A model generated the notes under the pieces. The model had not been told where the DNA came from and searched no databases. It saw only the letters and a list, made by a program, of their open reading frames with translations. Source: Streptomyces candidus (lineage in GTDB: Bacteria > Actinomycetota > Actinomycetes > Streptomycetales > Streptomycetaceae). From it: a stretch of DNA of 64,000 nucleotides. A program made the position numbers and the translations under genes. The stretch is taken from NCBI RefSeq assembly GCF_014207445.1, contig NZ_JACHEM010000001.1:310001-374000 (forward strand), given 5' to 3'. This document shows positions 1-9,479 of this stretch, piece after piece (position 1 is the first letter of the stretch; every line of letters starts with the position of its first letter).

Positions 1-1162
1 CGAGTCCGTCGAGGACGCGGAGGCGATCGGTGAGGGCGCGCTGCTCGGCGCGTACGGCTTCACGGCGTACCAGGACCAGGGCGAGGACAAGGGCGACGCC
101 AAGCTGCCGCTCGCGGAGGTCACCCTGCTCGGCACGAAGCCGCGCGACAAGGCGTTCAAGGCCGCCGCGGAGCGTGCCGTCGCCGTCGCCGAGGAGATCA
201 ACCGGGCCCGCGACCTGGTGAACACCCCGCCGAACGACCTCTACCCCGAGTCCTTCGCCGCGGTGGCCCAGGCCGCCGCCAAGGAGCACGGACTCAAGAT
301 CCAGATCCTCGACGAGAAGGCTCTCGTCAAGGGCGGCTTCGGCGGCATCCTCGGCGTCGGCCAGGGCTCGGCCCACGGCCCGCGCCTGGTGCGGATCTCC
401 TACACCCACGCCAAGGCGGCGAAGTCCCTGGCCTTCGTCGGCAAGGGCATCACCTACGACTCGGGCGGCATCTCCCTCAAGCCGGCCGGCCACAACGAGA
501 CGATGAAGTGCGACATGGCCGGCGCCGCCGCCGTGTTCGCCGCCGTCGTCGCGGTCGCCCGGCTGGGCCTGAAGGTCAACGTCACCGGCTGGCTGGCGCT
601 CGCCGAGAACATGCCGTCCGGCACCGCGACGCGCCCCGGCGACGTGCTGCGCATGTACAGCGGCAAGACCGTCGAGGTCCTCAACACGGACGCCGAGGGC
701 CGCCTGGTCCTGGCGGACGCGCTGACCCGCGCCTCGGAGGAGCACCCGGACGCGATCGTCGACGTGGCGACGCTGACCGGCGCCATGATGATGGCGCTCG
801 GCTCGCGCACCTTCGGCATCATGGGCAACGACGAGTCCTTCCGCACCGCGATCCACGAGATCGCGGAGGAGGTCGGCGAGCAGTCCTGGCCGATGCCGCT
901 GCCGGCCGAGCTGCGCAAGGGCATGAACTCCGAGACCGCCGACATCGCCAACATGGGCGAGCGGATGGGCGGCGGCCTGGTCGCCGGCCTGTTCCTGCAG
1001 GAGTTCGTGGGCGAGGACATCGCCTGGGCGCACCTGGACATCGCGGGCCCGGCCTTCCACGAGGCCGCCCCGTTCGGCTACACCCCCAAGGGCGGCACCG
1101 GCGCCTCGATCCGCACGCTGGTGAAGCTGGCGGAGCGCACGGCCGCCGGCGACCTCGGCTGA
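1..1162 (+). CDS. pepA: Leucyl aminopeptidase (M17), 3' part
   Basis: This is a cytoplasmic metallo-aminopeptidase that removes N-terminal residues from peptides. The reading frame is open from base 2, so the gene begins before the window and about 387 codons are present; the family is usually about 500 residues long. The visible part covers the end of the N-terminal domain and all of the catalytic domain. The M17 signature NTDAEGRL is present. So are the metal-ligand stretches around GKGITYDSGG and CDMAGAA, giving the expected Lys, Asp and Glu ligands for two metal ions. The internal ATG at 218 is not the true start, because the upstream codons read as family sequence (for example ALLGAYGFTAY). 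A strong hairpin follows the stop. In S. coelicolor the same gene precedes the lpd/E2 pair, from memory. Confidence 0.93.
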   Translation, partial: ESVEDAEAIGEGALLGAYGFTAYQDQGEDKGDAKLPLAEVTLLGTKPRDKAFKAAAERAVAVAEEINRARDLVNTPPNDLYPESFAAVAQAAAKEHGLKIQILDEKALVKGGFGGILGVGQGSAHGPRLVRISYTHAKAAKSLAFVGKGITYDSGGISLKPAGHNETMKCDMAGAAAVFAAVVAVARLGLKVNVTGWLALAENMPSGTATRPGDVLRMYSGKTVEVLNTDAEGRLVLADALTRASEEHPDAIVDVATLTGAMMMALGSRTFGIMGNDESFRTAIHEIAEEVGEQSWPMPLPAELRKGMNSETADIANMGERMGGGLVAGLFLQEFVGEDIAWAHLDIAGPAFHEAAPFGYTPKGGTGASIRTLVKLAERTAAGDLG

Positions 1163-1174
1163 CCTCCCTGTCCC

Positions 1175-1204
1175 GCACGGCCCCGGGCTCTCCCGGGGCC
1201 GTGC
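1175..1204 (+). terminator. Hairpin terminator after pepA
   Basis: A perfect 13-bp GC inverted repeat (GCACGGCCCCGGG, loop CTCT) lies 13 bases after the aminopeptidase stop. There is no T-run, which is normal for Streptomyces terminators. Confidence 0.75.
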
Positions 1205-1224
1205 GTGCGCGCACGTACGGTTTC

Positions 1225-1262
1225 GCCCTCAACGAAATATTTGTACGTACGTACGCGTTGCC
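1225..1262 (+). promoter_or_regulatory. AT-rich island with GTACGTACGTAC palindrome
   Basis: A locally AT-rich stretch (AACGAAATATTTGTACG) runs into the self-complementary GTACGTACGTAC at 1243-1254, about 190 bases before the dihydrolipoamide dehydrogenase start. It is the only AT-rich segment in this intergenic region and is a plausible promoter or operator for the lpd/E2 operon. No clean -35/-10 pair was assigned. Confidence 0.3.
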
Positions 1263-1451
1263 ACCCCCTGAGGCGCGGTGTGCCTCCGTCTCAGGACCCG
1301 GCCCGGCGTCCCGCCATCCGTCAACAAGTGCGAAGATGGTTCACCGGCAGGACAGGGCCCCCACCACAGGGCCGAACAACAAGCGGCCGTACACCCCCGC
1401 CGCCCGGTCTTCGACGACCGGCGACCGGCGCACATGCATGGAGGACGTGAC

Positions 1452-2840
1452 GTGGCGAACGACGCCAGCACCGTTTTCGACCTAGTGATCCTCGGCGGTG
1501 GCAGTGGCGGTTACGCCGCGGCTCTGCGCGGCGCCCAGCTGGGCCTCGACGTCGCTCTGATCGAGAAGAACAAGCTCGGCGGCACCTGCCTGCACAACGG
1601 CTGCATCCCCACGAAGGCCCTGCTGCACGCGGGCGAGATCGCCGACCAGGCCCGCGAGAGCGAGCAGTTCGGCGTCAAGGCCACCTTCGAGGGCATCGAC
1701 ATCGCGGGCGTGCACAAGTACAAGGACGACGTGATCGCCGGCCTGTACAAGGGCCTCCAGGGTCTCGTCGCCTCCCGCAAGGTGACGTACATCGAGGGCG
1801 AGGGCCGTCTGTCCTCCCCGACCTCCGTCGACGTCAACGGCCAGCGCGTCCAGGGCCGCCACGTGCTCCTGGCGACCGGCTCCGTGCCGAAGTCGCTGCC
1901 GGGCCTGGAGATCGACGGCAACCGCATCCTCTCCTCGGACCACGCGCTGGTCCTGGACCGCGTCCCGGAGTCGGCGATCATCCTGGGCGGCGGCGTCATT
2001 GGCGTCGAGTTCGCCTCGGCGTGGAAGTCCTTCGGCGCGGACGTCACGATCATCGAGGGCCTCAAGCACCTCGTGCCGGTCGAGGACGAGAACAGCTCGA
2101 AGCTGCTGGAGCGCGCGTTCCGCAAGCGGGGCATCAAGTTCAACCTGGGCACGTTCTTCCAGAGCGCCGAGTACACCGACAACGGCGTCAAGGTCACCCT
2201 GGCGGACGGCAAGACCTTCGAGGCGGAGGTGCTGCTGGTCGCGATCGGCCGCGGCCCGGTCTCGCAGGGCCTCGGTTACGAGGAGCAGGGCGTCGCGATG
2301 GACCGCGGCTACGTCCTCGTCGACGAGTACATGCGCACCAACGTCGAGACGATCTCGGCCGTCGGCGACCTCGTCCCCACCCTCCAGCTCGCGCACGTCG
2401 GCTTCGCCGAGGGCATCCTGGTGGCGGAGCGTCTCGCCGGTCTCAAGACCGTGCCGATCGACTACGACGGTGTCCCGAAGGTGACGTACTGCCACCCCGA
2501 GGTCGCCTCCGTCGGTCTCTCCGAGGCCAAGGCCAAGGAGATCTACGGTGCGGACAAGGTCGTCGCTCTGAAGTACAACCTCGCCGGCAACGGCAAGAGC
2601 AAGATCCTCAAGACCGCGGGCGAGATCAAGCTCGTCCAGGTCAAGGACGGTGCCGTGGTCGGCGTCCACATGGTCGGTGACCGGATGGGCGAGCAGGTCG
2701 GCGAAGCGCAGCTCATCTACAACTGGGAAGCCCTGCCGGCCGAGGTCGCGCAGCTCATCCACGCGCACCCGACGCAGAACGAGGCGCTCGGCGAGGCCCA
2801 CCTGGCCCTCGCCGGCAAGCCGCTTCACTCCCACGACTAA
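1452..2840 (+). CDS. lpdA: Dihydrolipoamide dehydrogenase (E3)
   Basis: This flavoprotein reoxidises dihydrolipoyl groups on E2 subunits and passes the electrons to NAD+ in the 2-oxoacid dehydrogenase complexes. The N-terminus has the FAD-binding motif [10 protein letters not shown]. The redox-active disulfide motif is [13 protein letters not shown], with two Cys separated by four residues. A second Rossmann motif ([13 protein letters not shown]) binds NAD, and the C-terminal catalytic His-Glu region is [13 protein letters not shown]. The GTG start at 1452 was chosen because GGAGG lies 7 bases upstream and the protein then begins directly before the FAD fold. Longer upstream starts give non-homologous sequence. 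The product is 462 residues, the usual length. It is probably co-transcribed with the E2 gene 59 bases downstream. Confidence 0.95.
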   Translation: MANDASTVFDLVILGGGSGGYAAALRGAQLGLDVALIEKNKLGGTCLHNGCIPTKALLHAGEIADQARESEQFGVKATFEGIDIAGVHKYKDDVIAGLYKGLQGLVASRKVTYIEGEGRLSSPTSVDVNGQRVQGRHVLLATGSVPKSLPGLEIDGNRILSSDHALVLDRVPESAIILGGGVIGVEFASAWKSFGADVTIIEGLKHLVPVEDENSSKLLERAFRKRGIKFNLGTFFQSAEYTDNGVKVTLADGKTFEAEVLLVAIGRGPVSQGLGYEEQGVAMDRGYVLVDEYMRTNVETISAVGDLVPTLQLAHVGFAEGILVAERLAGLKTVPIDYDGVPKVTYCHPEVASVGLSEAKAKEIYGADKVVALKYNLAGNGKSKILKTAGEIKLVQVKDGAVVGVHMVGDRMGEQVGEAQLIYNWEALPAEVAQLIHAHPTQNEALGEAHLALAGKPLHSHD

Positions 2841-2899
2841 TAGCGTTAGTCCGGGCGCGACGACCACTTCCGCACATTTCGTTAGGAGCAACTGAAACC

Positions 2900-4738
2900 A
2901 TGTCGGTTTCCGTAACCCTGCCGGCGCTCGGCGAGAGCGTCACCGAGGGCACCGTCACCCGCTGGCTCAAGGCCGAGGGCGAGCGCGTCGAGGCCGACGA
3001 GCCGCTGCTCGAGGTCTCGACCGACAAGGTCGACACCGAGATCCCGGCCCCGGCCGCGGGCATCCTGGCCTCCATCAAGGTCGCCGAGGACGAGACCGTC
3101 GAGATCGGCGCCGAACTCGCGATCATCGACGACGGCTCGGGCGGTGGCTCCGAGGCCGCCGCTCCGGCCGCCGAAGAGGCTCCGGCCGCTCCGGCCCAGG
3201 AGGAGGCTCCCGCACAGGAGGCCCCCGCCGCCGAGGCGCCGAAGCAGGAGGAGGCGCCCCAGCAGGAGGCGCCCGCCGCCGCCGGCTCCGCCGAGGGCAC
3301 CGACGTCACCCTTCCGGCGCTCGGCGAGAGCGTCACCGAGGGCACCGTCACCCGCTGGCTGAAGGAGGTCGGCGAGGAGGTCACCGAGGACGAGCCGCTG
3401 CTGGAGGTCTCGACCGACAAGGTCGACACCGAGATCCCGGCCCCCGTCTCCGGCGTTCTCCTGGAGATCGTCGTCGCCGAGGACGAGTCCGCCGAGGTCG
3501 GCGCGAAGCTCGCCGTCATCGGCGCGAAGGGCGCGACCCCGGCCGCCGCCCCGGCTCCCGCGCAGGAGGCCCCGAAGCAGCAGGAGGCGCCGAAGCAGGA
3601 AGCTCCCAAGCAGGAGGCCCCCAAGCAGGAGGCCCCCAAGCAGGAGGCCCCCAAGCAGGAGGCCCCGAAGCAGGAGGCTCCCCAGGAGGCCCCCGCCGCT
3701 CCGGACCCGGCCCCGGCCGCCCCCGCCGCCGCTCCTTCGCCGGCCCAGACGGCTCCCGCGGCCGCCCCGGCCGCCCCCGCCGCCAAGGCCCCGGCTCCGG
3801 CCGCGACGTCCGGTGACGACGGCGCGTACGTGACCCCGCTGGTCCGCAAGCTCGCCGCCGAGAACGGCGTCGACCTGGGCCAGGTCAAGGGCACCGGCGT
3901 CGGCGGGCGCATCCGCAAGCAGGACGTCTTGGCCGCCGCCGAGGCCGCCAAGACCCCTGCTCCGGCTGCCGCCCCGGCCGCGTCCGCCAAGGCCCCGGCC
4001 CTGGAGGTCTCGCCGCTGCGCGGTCAGACCGTCAAGATGACCCGCATGCGCAAGGTCATCGGCGACAACATGATGAAGGCCCTGCACGGCCAGGCGCAGC
4101 TCACCTCGGTTCTGGAGGTGGACATCACGAAGCTGATGAAGCTCCGTGCCGCCGCCAAGGACTCCTTCGCCGCCCGTGAGGGCGTCAAGCTGTCCCCGAT
4201 GCCGTTCTTCGTCAAGGCCGCGGCCCAGGCGCTGAAGGCCCACCCGGTCGTCAACGCCCGGATCAACGAGGACGAGGGCACCATCACCTACTTCGACTCG
4301 GAGAACATCGGCATCGCCGTGGACTCCGAGAAGGGCCTGATGACCCCGGTCATCAAGGGTGCCGGTGACCTCAACCTGGCGGGTATCGCGAAGAAGACCG
4401 CCGAGCTGGCCGGCAAGGTCCGCGGCAACAAGATCACGCCGGACGAGCTGTCCGGTGCGACCTTCACGGTCAGCAACACCGGCTCGCGCGGTGCGCTGTT
4501 CGACACGGTCATCGTGCCGCCGAACCAGGTGGGCATCCTGGGCATCGGCGCCACCGTCAAGCGTCCCGTGGTCATCAACCACCCGGACCTGGGCGAGACC
4601 ATCGCGATCCGCGACATGACGTACCTGTCGCTGTCCTACGACCACCGTCTGGTGGACGGCGCCGACGCGGCCCGTTACCTGACCGCGGTCAAGGCGATCC
4701 TGGAGGCCGGCGAGTTCGAGGTCGAGCTCGGCCTGTAA
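2900..4738 (+). CDS. sucB: Dihydrolipoamide acyltransferase (E2), two lipoyl domains
   Basis: This is the 612-residue core subunit of a pyruvate or 2-oxoglutarate dehydrogenase complex, which transfers acyl groups from lipoyl-lysine to CoA. Two nearly identical lipoyl domains occupy roughly residues 3-77 and 136-210, each with the lipoylation motif STDKVDTE. They are joined by Ala/Pro/Gln/Glu-rich linkers. A peripheral-subunit binding domain (about 310-345, [19 protein letters not shown]) precedes the catalytic domain, which carries the DHRLVDG active-site motif. A TAGGAGC ribosome site precedes the ATG. In actinobacteria one E2 of this kind is thought to serve both complexes, so the exact acyl substrate cannot be fixed from sequence. 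LipB and LipA, encoded 15 kb downstream, supply its cofactor. The second linker contains a recent-looking coding tandem repeat. Confidence 0.94.
   Translation: MSVSVTLPALGESVTEGTVTRWLKAEGERVEADEPLLEVSTDKVDTEIPAPAAGILASIKVAEDETVEIGAELAIIDDGSGGGSEAAAPAAEEAPAAPAQEEAPAQEAPAAEAPKQEEAPQQEAPAAAGSAEGTDVTLPALGESVTEGTVTRWLKEVGEEVTEDEPLLEVSTDKVDTEIPAPVSGVLLEIVVAEDESAEVGAKLAVIGAKGATPAAAPAPAQEAPKQQEAPKQEAPKQEAPKQEAPKQEAPKQEAPKQEAPQEAPAAPDPAPAAPAAAPSPAQTAPAAAPAAPAAKAPAPAATSGDDGAYVTPLVRKLAAENGVDLGQVKGTGVGGRIRKQDVLAAAEAAKTPAPAAAPAASAKAPALEVSPLRGQTVKMTRMRKVIGDNMMKALHGQAQLTSVLEVDITKLMKLRAAAKDSFAAREGVKLSPMPFFVKAAAQALKAHPVVNARINEDEGTITYFDSENIGIAVDSEKGLMTPVIKGAGDLNLAGIAKKTAELAGKVRGNKITPDELSGATFTVSNTGSRGALFDTVIVPPNQVGILGIGATVKRPVVINHPDLGETIAIRDMTYLSLSYDHRLVDGADAARYLTAVKAILEAGEFEVELGL
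3590..3679 (+). repeat. Six 15-bp tandem repeats in E2 linker (PKQEA)
   Basis: Six in-frame 15-bp units encode PKQEA between the second lipoyl domain and the binding domain. The four central units are identical at the DNA level, pointing to recent slippage or unequal crossover. The segment is a flexible linker, so unit number can probably vary without loss of function. Confidence 0.9.
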
Positions 4739-4758
4739 CACGCCTCCGCCGCACGTCC

Positions 4759-4793
4759 GCGCCCCCGCCCGGGTCCCTTCCGGGCGGGGGCGC
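4759..4793 (+). terminator. Hairpin terminator after E2 gene
   Basis: A 14-bp inverted repeat (GCGCCCCCGCCCGG with a 7-base loop) starts about 20 bases after the E2 stop and separates it from the GntR gene. Confidence 0.75.
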
Positions 4794-4840
4794 CGCCGTA
4801 TGGTCTACCCAGCGCGCCGGTTTTCCCCGAAGGAGCCCCC

Positions 4841-5464
4841 ATGACCCCGCCCGTCGTCCACTCGCTGCGCGAGCAGATCCGCGAGCACATCGTGGAGGGG
4901 ATCGTCAGCGGGCGCTGGAAGCCGGGCGAGCGGATCGTGGAGCGGCGGATCGCCACCGAACTGGAGGTCAGCCAGACACCCGTACGGGAGGCGCTGCGGG
5001 AACTGGAGACGCTGCGGCTGATCGAGTCGGCTCCGAACAAGGGCGTCCGGGTGCGCAACCTGACCGCCGCCGACCTGGAGGAGAGCTACCCGGTCCGGGC
5101 GGGCCTGGAGCAGATCGCCGCCGAGCTGGCCGCGCCGGTGCTCGCGGACGACGTCTCCGCGCTGGAGCCGCACGTGGTGGCGCTGTACGCGGCGGACCGC
5201 GCGGCCGACGGGGAGGCGCAGGTGCGGCACACGGTGGGGTTCCACCGGGAGCTGGTGCGGGCGGCGGGCAACGGGGTGCTGCTGCACACCTGGGAGGGCC
5301 TGGGCATCGAGGTGTTCACCGCACTGTCGATCCGTTGGCTGGGAACGGTGCAGAAGTCGTACGCGGAGGAGCACGAGGAGCTCGTGGACGCCTTCCGGCG
5401 GCGGGACCCGCGGATCGGGGAACTGGTGAAGGCGCACGTCCTGGGGTGTGCGCCCCGCGCGTGA
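4841..5464 (+). CDS. GntR family regulator (FCD-like)
   Basis: This is a 207-residue DNA-binding repressor or activator of the FadR/FCD branch. The winged helix lies at about residues 5-70, with the typical GntR helix sequence ATELEVSQTPVREALREL and wing NKGVRVRNL. The rest is an all-helical effector-binding domain with the spaced D and H residues expected for an FCD metal/ligand pocket (for example VGFHRELVRAAGN). AAGGAGCC stands 6 bases before the ATG. It lies directly upstream of aceE on the same strand, and a 17-bp palindrome in the 282-base gap between them is the best candidate operator. Regulation of pyruvate dehydrogenase by this protein is an inference from position, comparable with PdhR in enterobacteria. 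The ligand is unknown. Confidence 0.85.
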   Translation: MTPPVVHSLREQIREHIVEGIVSGRWKPGERIVERRIATELEVSQTPVREALRELETLRLIESAPNKGVRVRNLTAADLEESYPVRAGLEQIAAELAAPVLADDVSALEPHVVALYAADRAADGEAQVRHTVGFHRELVRAAGNGVLLHTWEGLGIEVFTALSIRWLGTVQKSYAEEHEELVDAFRRRDPRIGELVKAHVLGCAPRA

Positions 5465-5585
5465 GCAGGGACGCGGGACGGCCGGTGAGACACGGCTGAC
5501 ACCACCGCGTTTTGTCCTTTTTGACCTGCTTCACCCTGACACTTCGTGCCCTTTCCAGTGGCACCGAATGCCTACTTCTGCTCTC

Positions 5586-5603
5586 GGAGCATTTTTTTGC
5601 TCC
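5586..5603. promoter_or_regulatory. Inverted repeat GGAGCA-T6-TGCTCC before aceE
   Basis: A perfect 6-bp inverted repeat flanks a T6 run. It ends 6 bases before the -35-like hexamer of the presumed aceE promoter. It could be a short terminator of the GntR transcript or part of a regulatory site; the run of seven T residues is unusual in this GC-rich sequence. Confidence 0.4.
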
Positions 5604-5609
5604 CAGGCT

Positions 5610-5639
5610 TTGATCGATCATCGATCAGTTGCTTACAGT
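5610..5639 (+). promoter_or_regulatory. aceE promoter with overlapping 17-bp palindromic operator
   Basis: A -35-like TTGATC (5610-5615) and a -10-like TACAGT (5634-5639) are 18 bases apart. Most of the -35 box and the spacer are covered by the perfect palindrome TGATCGATCATCGATCA (5611-5627, odd centre). A repressor bound there would block RNA polymerase. The neighbouring GntR gene is the obvious candidate, because FadR-branch GntR proteins bind short palindromes of this size. The promoter is about 110 bases before the aceE start. Confidence 0.6.
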
Positions 5640-5746
5640 CGTCGACGGACCTCATCCGGTCCCGCACCTCGGGTCCCGTCCTGCCAGACATGACCCCCTG
5701 ATCCACTTCTCCACCCCCACCCCCTCCTTTACCGGAAGGCGGCGTC

Positions 5747-8419
5747 ATGACCGACTCCGTACGCAAGCTTCCGAGCGAGCTCGACCAGCTCCCGGACCGC
5801 GACACCGAAGAGACCGCCGAATGGGCGGCCTCCCTCGACGCCGTCGCCAAGGCCGCCGGCTCGAACCGCGCCGAGTACCTGATGCGGCGCACCCTCCAGC
5901 ACGCCGAGGCCGCCGGGCTCGCCCTGCCGAAGCTGCTGGAGACGGACTACGTCAACACCATCCCGACCGCCTCCGAGCCCGCCTTCGACGGCGACCTGGA
6001 GATGGAGAGCCGGATCACCGCCTGGAACCGCTGGAACGCGGCGGCCATGGTGACCCGCGGTTCGCGGTTCGGCGTGGGCGGCCACATCGCGACGTTCGCC
6101 TCCGCGGCCTGGCTGTACGAGACCGGCTTCAACCACTTCTTCCGCGGCAAGGAGGGGGACGGCTCGGGCGACCAGCTCTACATCCAGGGCCACGCCTCCC
6201 CCGGCATCTACGCGCGCGCCTTCCTCGACGGCCGCCTCAACGAGCAGCAGCTCGACAACTTCCGGCAGGAGGCGGGCGGCAACGGCCTCCCCTCCTACCC
6301 CCACCCCCGCCGCCTCCCCTGGCTGTGGGAGTTCCCCACCGTCTCCATGGGCCTGGGCCCGCTGTCCGCGGTCTACCAGGCGCGCTTCAACCGCTACCTG
6401 GAGAACCGCCGGATCAAGGACACCTCGAACTCCCACGTGTGGGCGTTCCTCGGCGACGGCGAGATGGACGAGCCCGAGGCGACGGCGGCCCTCACGCTGG
6501 CCGCCCGCGAGGGCCTGGACAACCTGACCTTCGTCATCAACTGCAACCTCCAGCGCCTGGACGGGCCGGTCCGCGCCAACTTCCGCGTCGTGCAGGAGCT
6601 GGAGGGCGCCTTCCGGGGCGCCGGCTGGAACGTCGTCAAGACTCTGTGGGGCTCTGCCTGGGACGAGCTGTTCCAGCTCGACACGACCGGTGCGCTGGTA
6701 CGCCGGCTGCGCGCCGTCCCCGACGCCCAGTTCCAGACGTACGCGACGCGCGACGTGGCGTACATCCGCGAGCACTTCTTCGGCGCGGAGCCCGCGCTCA
6801 AGCAGCTCGCCGACGTCCTCACCGACGCGAAGATCGCCGAGTGCTTCCACACCTCGCGCGGCGGCCACGAGGCCCGCAAGGTGTACGCGGCGTACAAGGC
6901 GGCCGTCGAGCACAAGGGCGCGCCGACCGTGATCCTCGCCCAGACGGTGAAGGGCTACACGCTCGGCCCCGGCTTCGAGTCGCGCAACGCCAACCACCAG
7001 ATGAAGAAGCTCACCGGCAAGGAGTTCCGCGCGATGCGCGACCTCCTGGAGCTGCCCATCCCGGACTCCGAGCTGGACGAGACCCTCGTCCCGTACGGTC
7101 ACCCGGGCGCCGACTCCCCCGAGGTCCGCTACCTCCAGGAGCGCCGCGCCGCGCTCGGCGGCCCTGCCCCGGCCCGCCGCACGCACCCCGTCGCGCCGCT
7201 GCCGCAGCCCGCCGAGAAGTCCTTCGCCGCCCTGAAGAAGGGTTCCAAGCAGGGCATGGCCACCACCATGGCGTTCGTCCGCCTGGTGAAGGACCTGATG
7301 CGCGACAAGGAGACCGGCAAGCGCTGGGTGCCGATCGTCCCCGACGAGGCGCGCACCTTCGGCATGGAGGCGCTGTTCCCCTCCGCGGGCATCTACTCGC
7401 CGCTCGGCCAGACGTACGACCCGGTCGACCGCGACCAGCTGATGTACTACAAGGAGGCCAAGGACGGTCAGGTCCTCAACGAGGGCATCACCGAAGCCGG
7501 GGCCATGGCGGACTTCATCGCCGCGTCGACCGCGTACTCCACGCACGGCGAGACGATGATCCCGTTCTACATCTTCTACTCGATGTTCGGCTGGCAGCGG
7601 ACCGGCGACCAGATGTGGCAGCTCGCCGACCAGCTCGGCAAGGGCTTCATCGTCGGCGCGACCGCCGGCCGCACGACGCTGACCGGCGAGGGCCTCCAGC
7701 ACGCGGACGGCCACTCGCACCTCATCGCCGCCACCAACCCCGCGTCGCTGAACTACGACCCGGCGTTCGCGTACGAGGTCGCGGTGATCGTCCAGGACGG
7801 CCTGAAGCGGATGTACGGGGAGAACCCCGAGGACGTCTTCTACTACCTCACCGTCTACAACGAGCCGATGCCGCAGCCCGCGATGCCCGAGGGCGTCGAG
7901 GAGGGCATCGTCAAGGGCCTGTACAAGTTCAAGGACGCCGCCGCCGCGACCTCGCCGGACGCCCCGCGCGCCCAGCTGCTGGCCTCCGGCACGGCGATCC
8001 ACTGGGCCCTGGAGGCCCAGGAGCTGCTGGCCGCCGACTGGGGCGTGTTCGCCGACGTGTGGTCGGCGACCTCGTGGGGCGAGCTGCGCCGCGACGCGCT
8101 GGAGGCCGACGAGGCGGCGCTGCGGGGCGAGTTCCGCACCCCGTACGTGACGGCCGCGCTGGCGGACGCGCCGGGTCCGGTGGTCGCGGTCAGCGACTGG
8201 ATGCGTCAGGTCCCCGACCAGATCAGCCAGTGGGTCGAGCAGGACTACACCTCGCTCGGCACGGACGGCTTCGGCATCTCCGACACCCGGGAGGCGGCCC
8301 GCCGCCACTTCGGCGTCGACGCGCAGTCGGTCGTCGTGGCGACGCTGGCCCGGCTGGCGAAGCAGGGCTCGGTCCCGGCCTCGGCGGTCAAGGAGGCCCG
8401 GGAGCGGTACGGCCTGTAG
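5747..8419 (+). CDS. aceE: Pyruvate dehydrogenase E1, homodimeric type
   Basis: This 890-residue thiamine-diphosphate enzyme decarboxylates pyruvate and reductively acetylates the lipoyl group of E2. Length and organisation match the single-chain AceE type. The N-terminal half carries the ThDP motif starting GDGEMDEPE and ending [10 protein letters not shown] (about residues 240-270). The middle domain includes the [12 protein letters not shown] and [11 protein letters not shown] stretches, and the C-terminal domain has [15 protein letters not shown]. The ATG at 5747 follows GGAAGG at a good distance. It stands alone downstream of the GntR gene, not in one operon with the E2 gene about 1 kb upstream. 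It probably responds to pyruvate or a related signal through the palindrome in its promoter. A short hairpin (TCGGGC/GCCCGA near 8447-8463) lies just after the stop. Confidence 0.96.
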   Translation: MTDSVRKLPSELDQLPDRDTEETAEWAASLDAVAKAAGSNRAEYLMRRTLQHAEAAGLALPKLLETDYVNTIPTASEPAFDGDLEMESRITAWNRWNAAAMVTRGSRFGVGGHIATFASAAWLYETGFNHFFRGKEGDGSGDQLYIQGHASPGIYARAFLDGRLNEQQLDNFRQEAGGNGLPSYPHPRRLPWLWEFPTVSMGLGPLSAVYQARFNRYLENRRIKDTSNSHVWAFLGDGEMDEPEATAALTLAAREGLDNLTFVINCNLQRLDGPVRANFRVVQELEGAFRGAGWNVVKTLWGSAWDELFQLDTTGALVRRLRAVPDAQFQTYATRDVAYIREHFFGAEPALKQLADVLTDAKIAECFHTSRGGHEARKVYAAYKAAVEHKGAPTVILAQTVKGYTLGPGFESRNANHQMKKLTGKEFRAMRDLLELPIPDSELDETLVPYGHPGADSPEVRYLQERRAALGGPAPARRTHPVAPLPQPAEKSFAALKKGSKQGMATTMAFVRLVKDLMRDKETGKRWVPIVPDEARTFGMEALFPSAGIYSPLGQTYDPVDRDQLMYYKEAKDGQVLNEGITEAGAMADFIAASTAYSTHGETMIPFYIFYSMFGWQRTGDQMWQLADQLGKGFIVGATAGRTTLTGEGLQHADGHSHLIAATNPASLNYDPAFAYEVAVIVQDGLKRMYGENPEDVFYYLTVYNEPMPQPAMPEGVEEGIVKGLYKFKDAAAATSPDAPRAQLLASGTAIHWALEAQELLAADWGVFADVWSATSWGELRRDALEADEAALRGEFRTPYVTAALADAPGPVVAVSDWMRQVPDQISQWVEQDYTSLGTDGFGISDTREAARRHFGVDAQSVVVATLARLAKQGSVPASAVKEARERYGL

Positions 8420-8471
8420 CTCCCGTCCCAGCGAAAGAAGTACCTGTCGGGCACACGGCCCGACTGTCAGT

Positions 8472-8504
8472 GGCAGCGCGCATGATGACGTCATGCGCGC
8501 TGCC
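8472..8504. promoter_or_regulatory. Perfect 14-bp-arm palindrome across WYL start codon
   Basis: The left arm GGCAGCGCGCATGA (8472-8485) and right arm TCATGCGCGCTGCC (8491-8504) are perfect inverted repeats around the 5-base centre TGACG. The ATG start of the downstream regulator (8493-8495) lies inside the right arm. The site could be an autoregulatory operator or an RNA hairpin that hides the start codon. Confidence 0.7.
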
Positions 8505-9479
8505 CGTTTGATCAAGATGGTGCTGCTGCTCCAGTCCCGGCCGGCGATGACGGCCGCGGAGCTGGCGCGGGAACTGGAGGTGTCCGAGCGGACGGTCCAG
8601 CGCGACGCGCGGGCGCTCTCGGAGGCTGGCGTACCGGTCTACGCGGACCGTGGCAGGGACGGCGGCTACCGGCTCGTCGGCGGCTACCGCACGAGGCTGA
8701 CCGGGCTGGCCCGCAGCGAGGCCGAGGCGCTCTTCCTGTCCGGACTCCCGGGGGCGCTGCGGGAGATGGGTCTGGAGGACGCGGCGTCGGCGGCCCGGCT
8801 CAAGGTGTCGGCGGCGCTGCTTCCGTCGCTCCGGGACGCGTCCGCGAACGCGGCGCAGCGCTTCCACCTGGACGCCCCGGGCTGGTACCAGGAGCCGCAC
8901 ACCCCGGAGCTGCTGCCGGCGCTCGCGGAGGCGGTGTGGGGCGACCGGGTGGTGCAGGCCCGCTACCGGCGGGACGGCCGCGAGGTGGAACGGCGATTGG
9001 ATCCGTACGGGCTCGTGCTCAAGGGCGGCATCTGGTACGTGTGCGCGCGGGTCGTTGGGCCGGGGGACGTGCGGGTGTACCGCCTGGAGCGCTTCACGGC
9101 GGCCGTCGTGACCGACGAACCCTTCGTGCGGGCCGCGGACTTCGACCTGCCCGGATTCTGGGCGTCCCGGGCGGCGGACTTCGCGCGCTCCCTGCTGCGG
9201 GACGAGGTGACGCTGCGTCTCTCCGCGGCGGGGGCGGCGGCGCTCCCCCGGGTGACCGACGCGATGGCCTCCCGCGAGGCCCTGGCGGCGGCGGGGCCGC
9301 CGGACGCGGCGGGGTGGGTGCGGGTCACCCTGCGGGTGGAGTCCGTGGAGGTGGCGTACACGCAGTTGCTGGGGCTGGGGGCGGAGGTGGAGGTGCTGGG
9401 GCCGCGGGAGCTGCGGGGGCGGATGGCGGAGACGGGGAGGGGTGTGGCGGCGCTTTACGGGGGTGTGGGGGGCGTGTAG
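8493..9479 (+). CDS. HTH/WYL-domain transcriptional regulator
   Basis: This 328-residue protein has an N-terminal helix-turn-helix of the YafY/DeoR type (residues 1-60, LARELEVSERTVQRDARAL). A WYL domain follows at about 140-225, where RLDPYGLVLKGGIWYVCARV shows the typical core, and a C-terminal WCX-like segment completes it. WYL domains are thought to sense nucleic acid or small ligands. The start was set at 8493 because the protein then opens with the conserved MRAARLIKMVLLLQ stretch. There is no recognisable ribosome site, so the message may be leaderless or nearly so. The start codon lies inside a perfect palindrome, which suggests self-control. The gene follows aceE by 73 bases, but that palindrome argues for its own promoter. 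The target genes are unknown. Confidence 0.85.
   Translation: MRAARLIKMVLLLQSRPAMTAAELARELEVSERTVQRDARALSEAGVPVYADRGRDGGYRLVGGYRTRLTGLARSEAEALFLSGLPGALREMGLEDAASAARLKVSAALLPSLRDASANAAQRFHLDAPGWYQEPHTPELLPALAEAVWGDRVVQARYRRDGREVERRLDPYGLVLKGGIWYVCARVVGPGDVRVYRLERFTAAVVTDEPFVRAADFDLPGFWASRAADFARSLLRDEVTLRLSAAGAAALPRVTDAMASREALAAAGPPDAAGWVRVTLRVESVEVAYTQLLGLGAEVEVLGPRELRGRMAETGRGVAALYGGVGGV

Noticed and set aside
3590-3679. CRISPR-like regular repeat
   Set aside because: Units are 15 bp, contiguous, in frame and encode a Pro/Lys/Gln/Glu linker. There are no spacers.
5629-8511. Long frames on other strands over aceE
   Set aside because: Both a 960-codon plus-strand frame and a 928-codon minus-strand frame overlap aceE, but they are Arg/Pro- or Val/Leu-rich composition shadows. 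The aceE frame holds all catalytic motifs.
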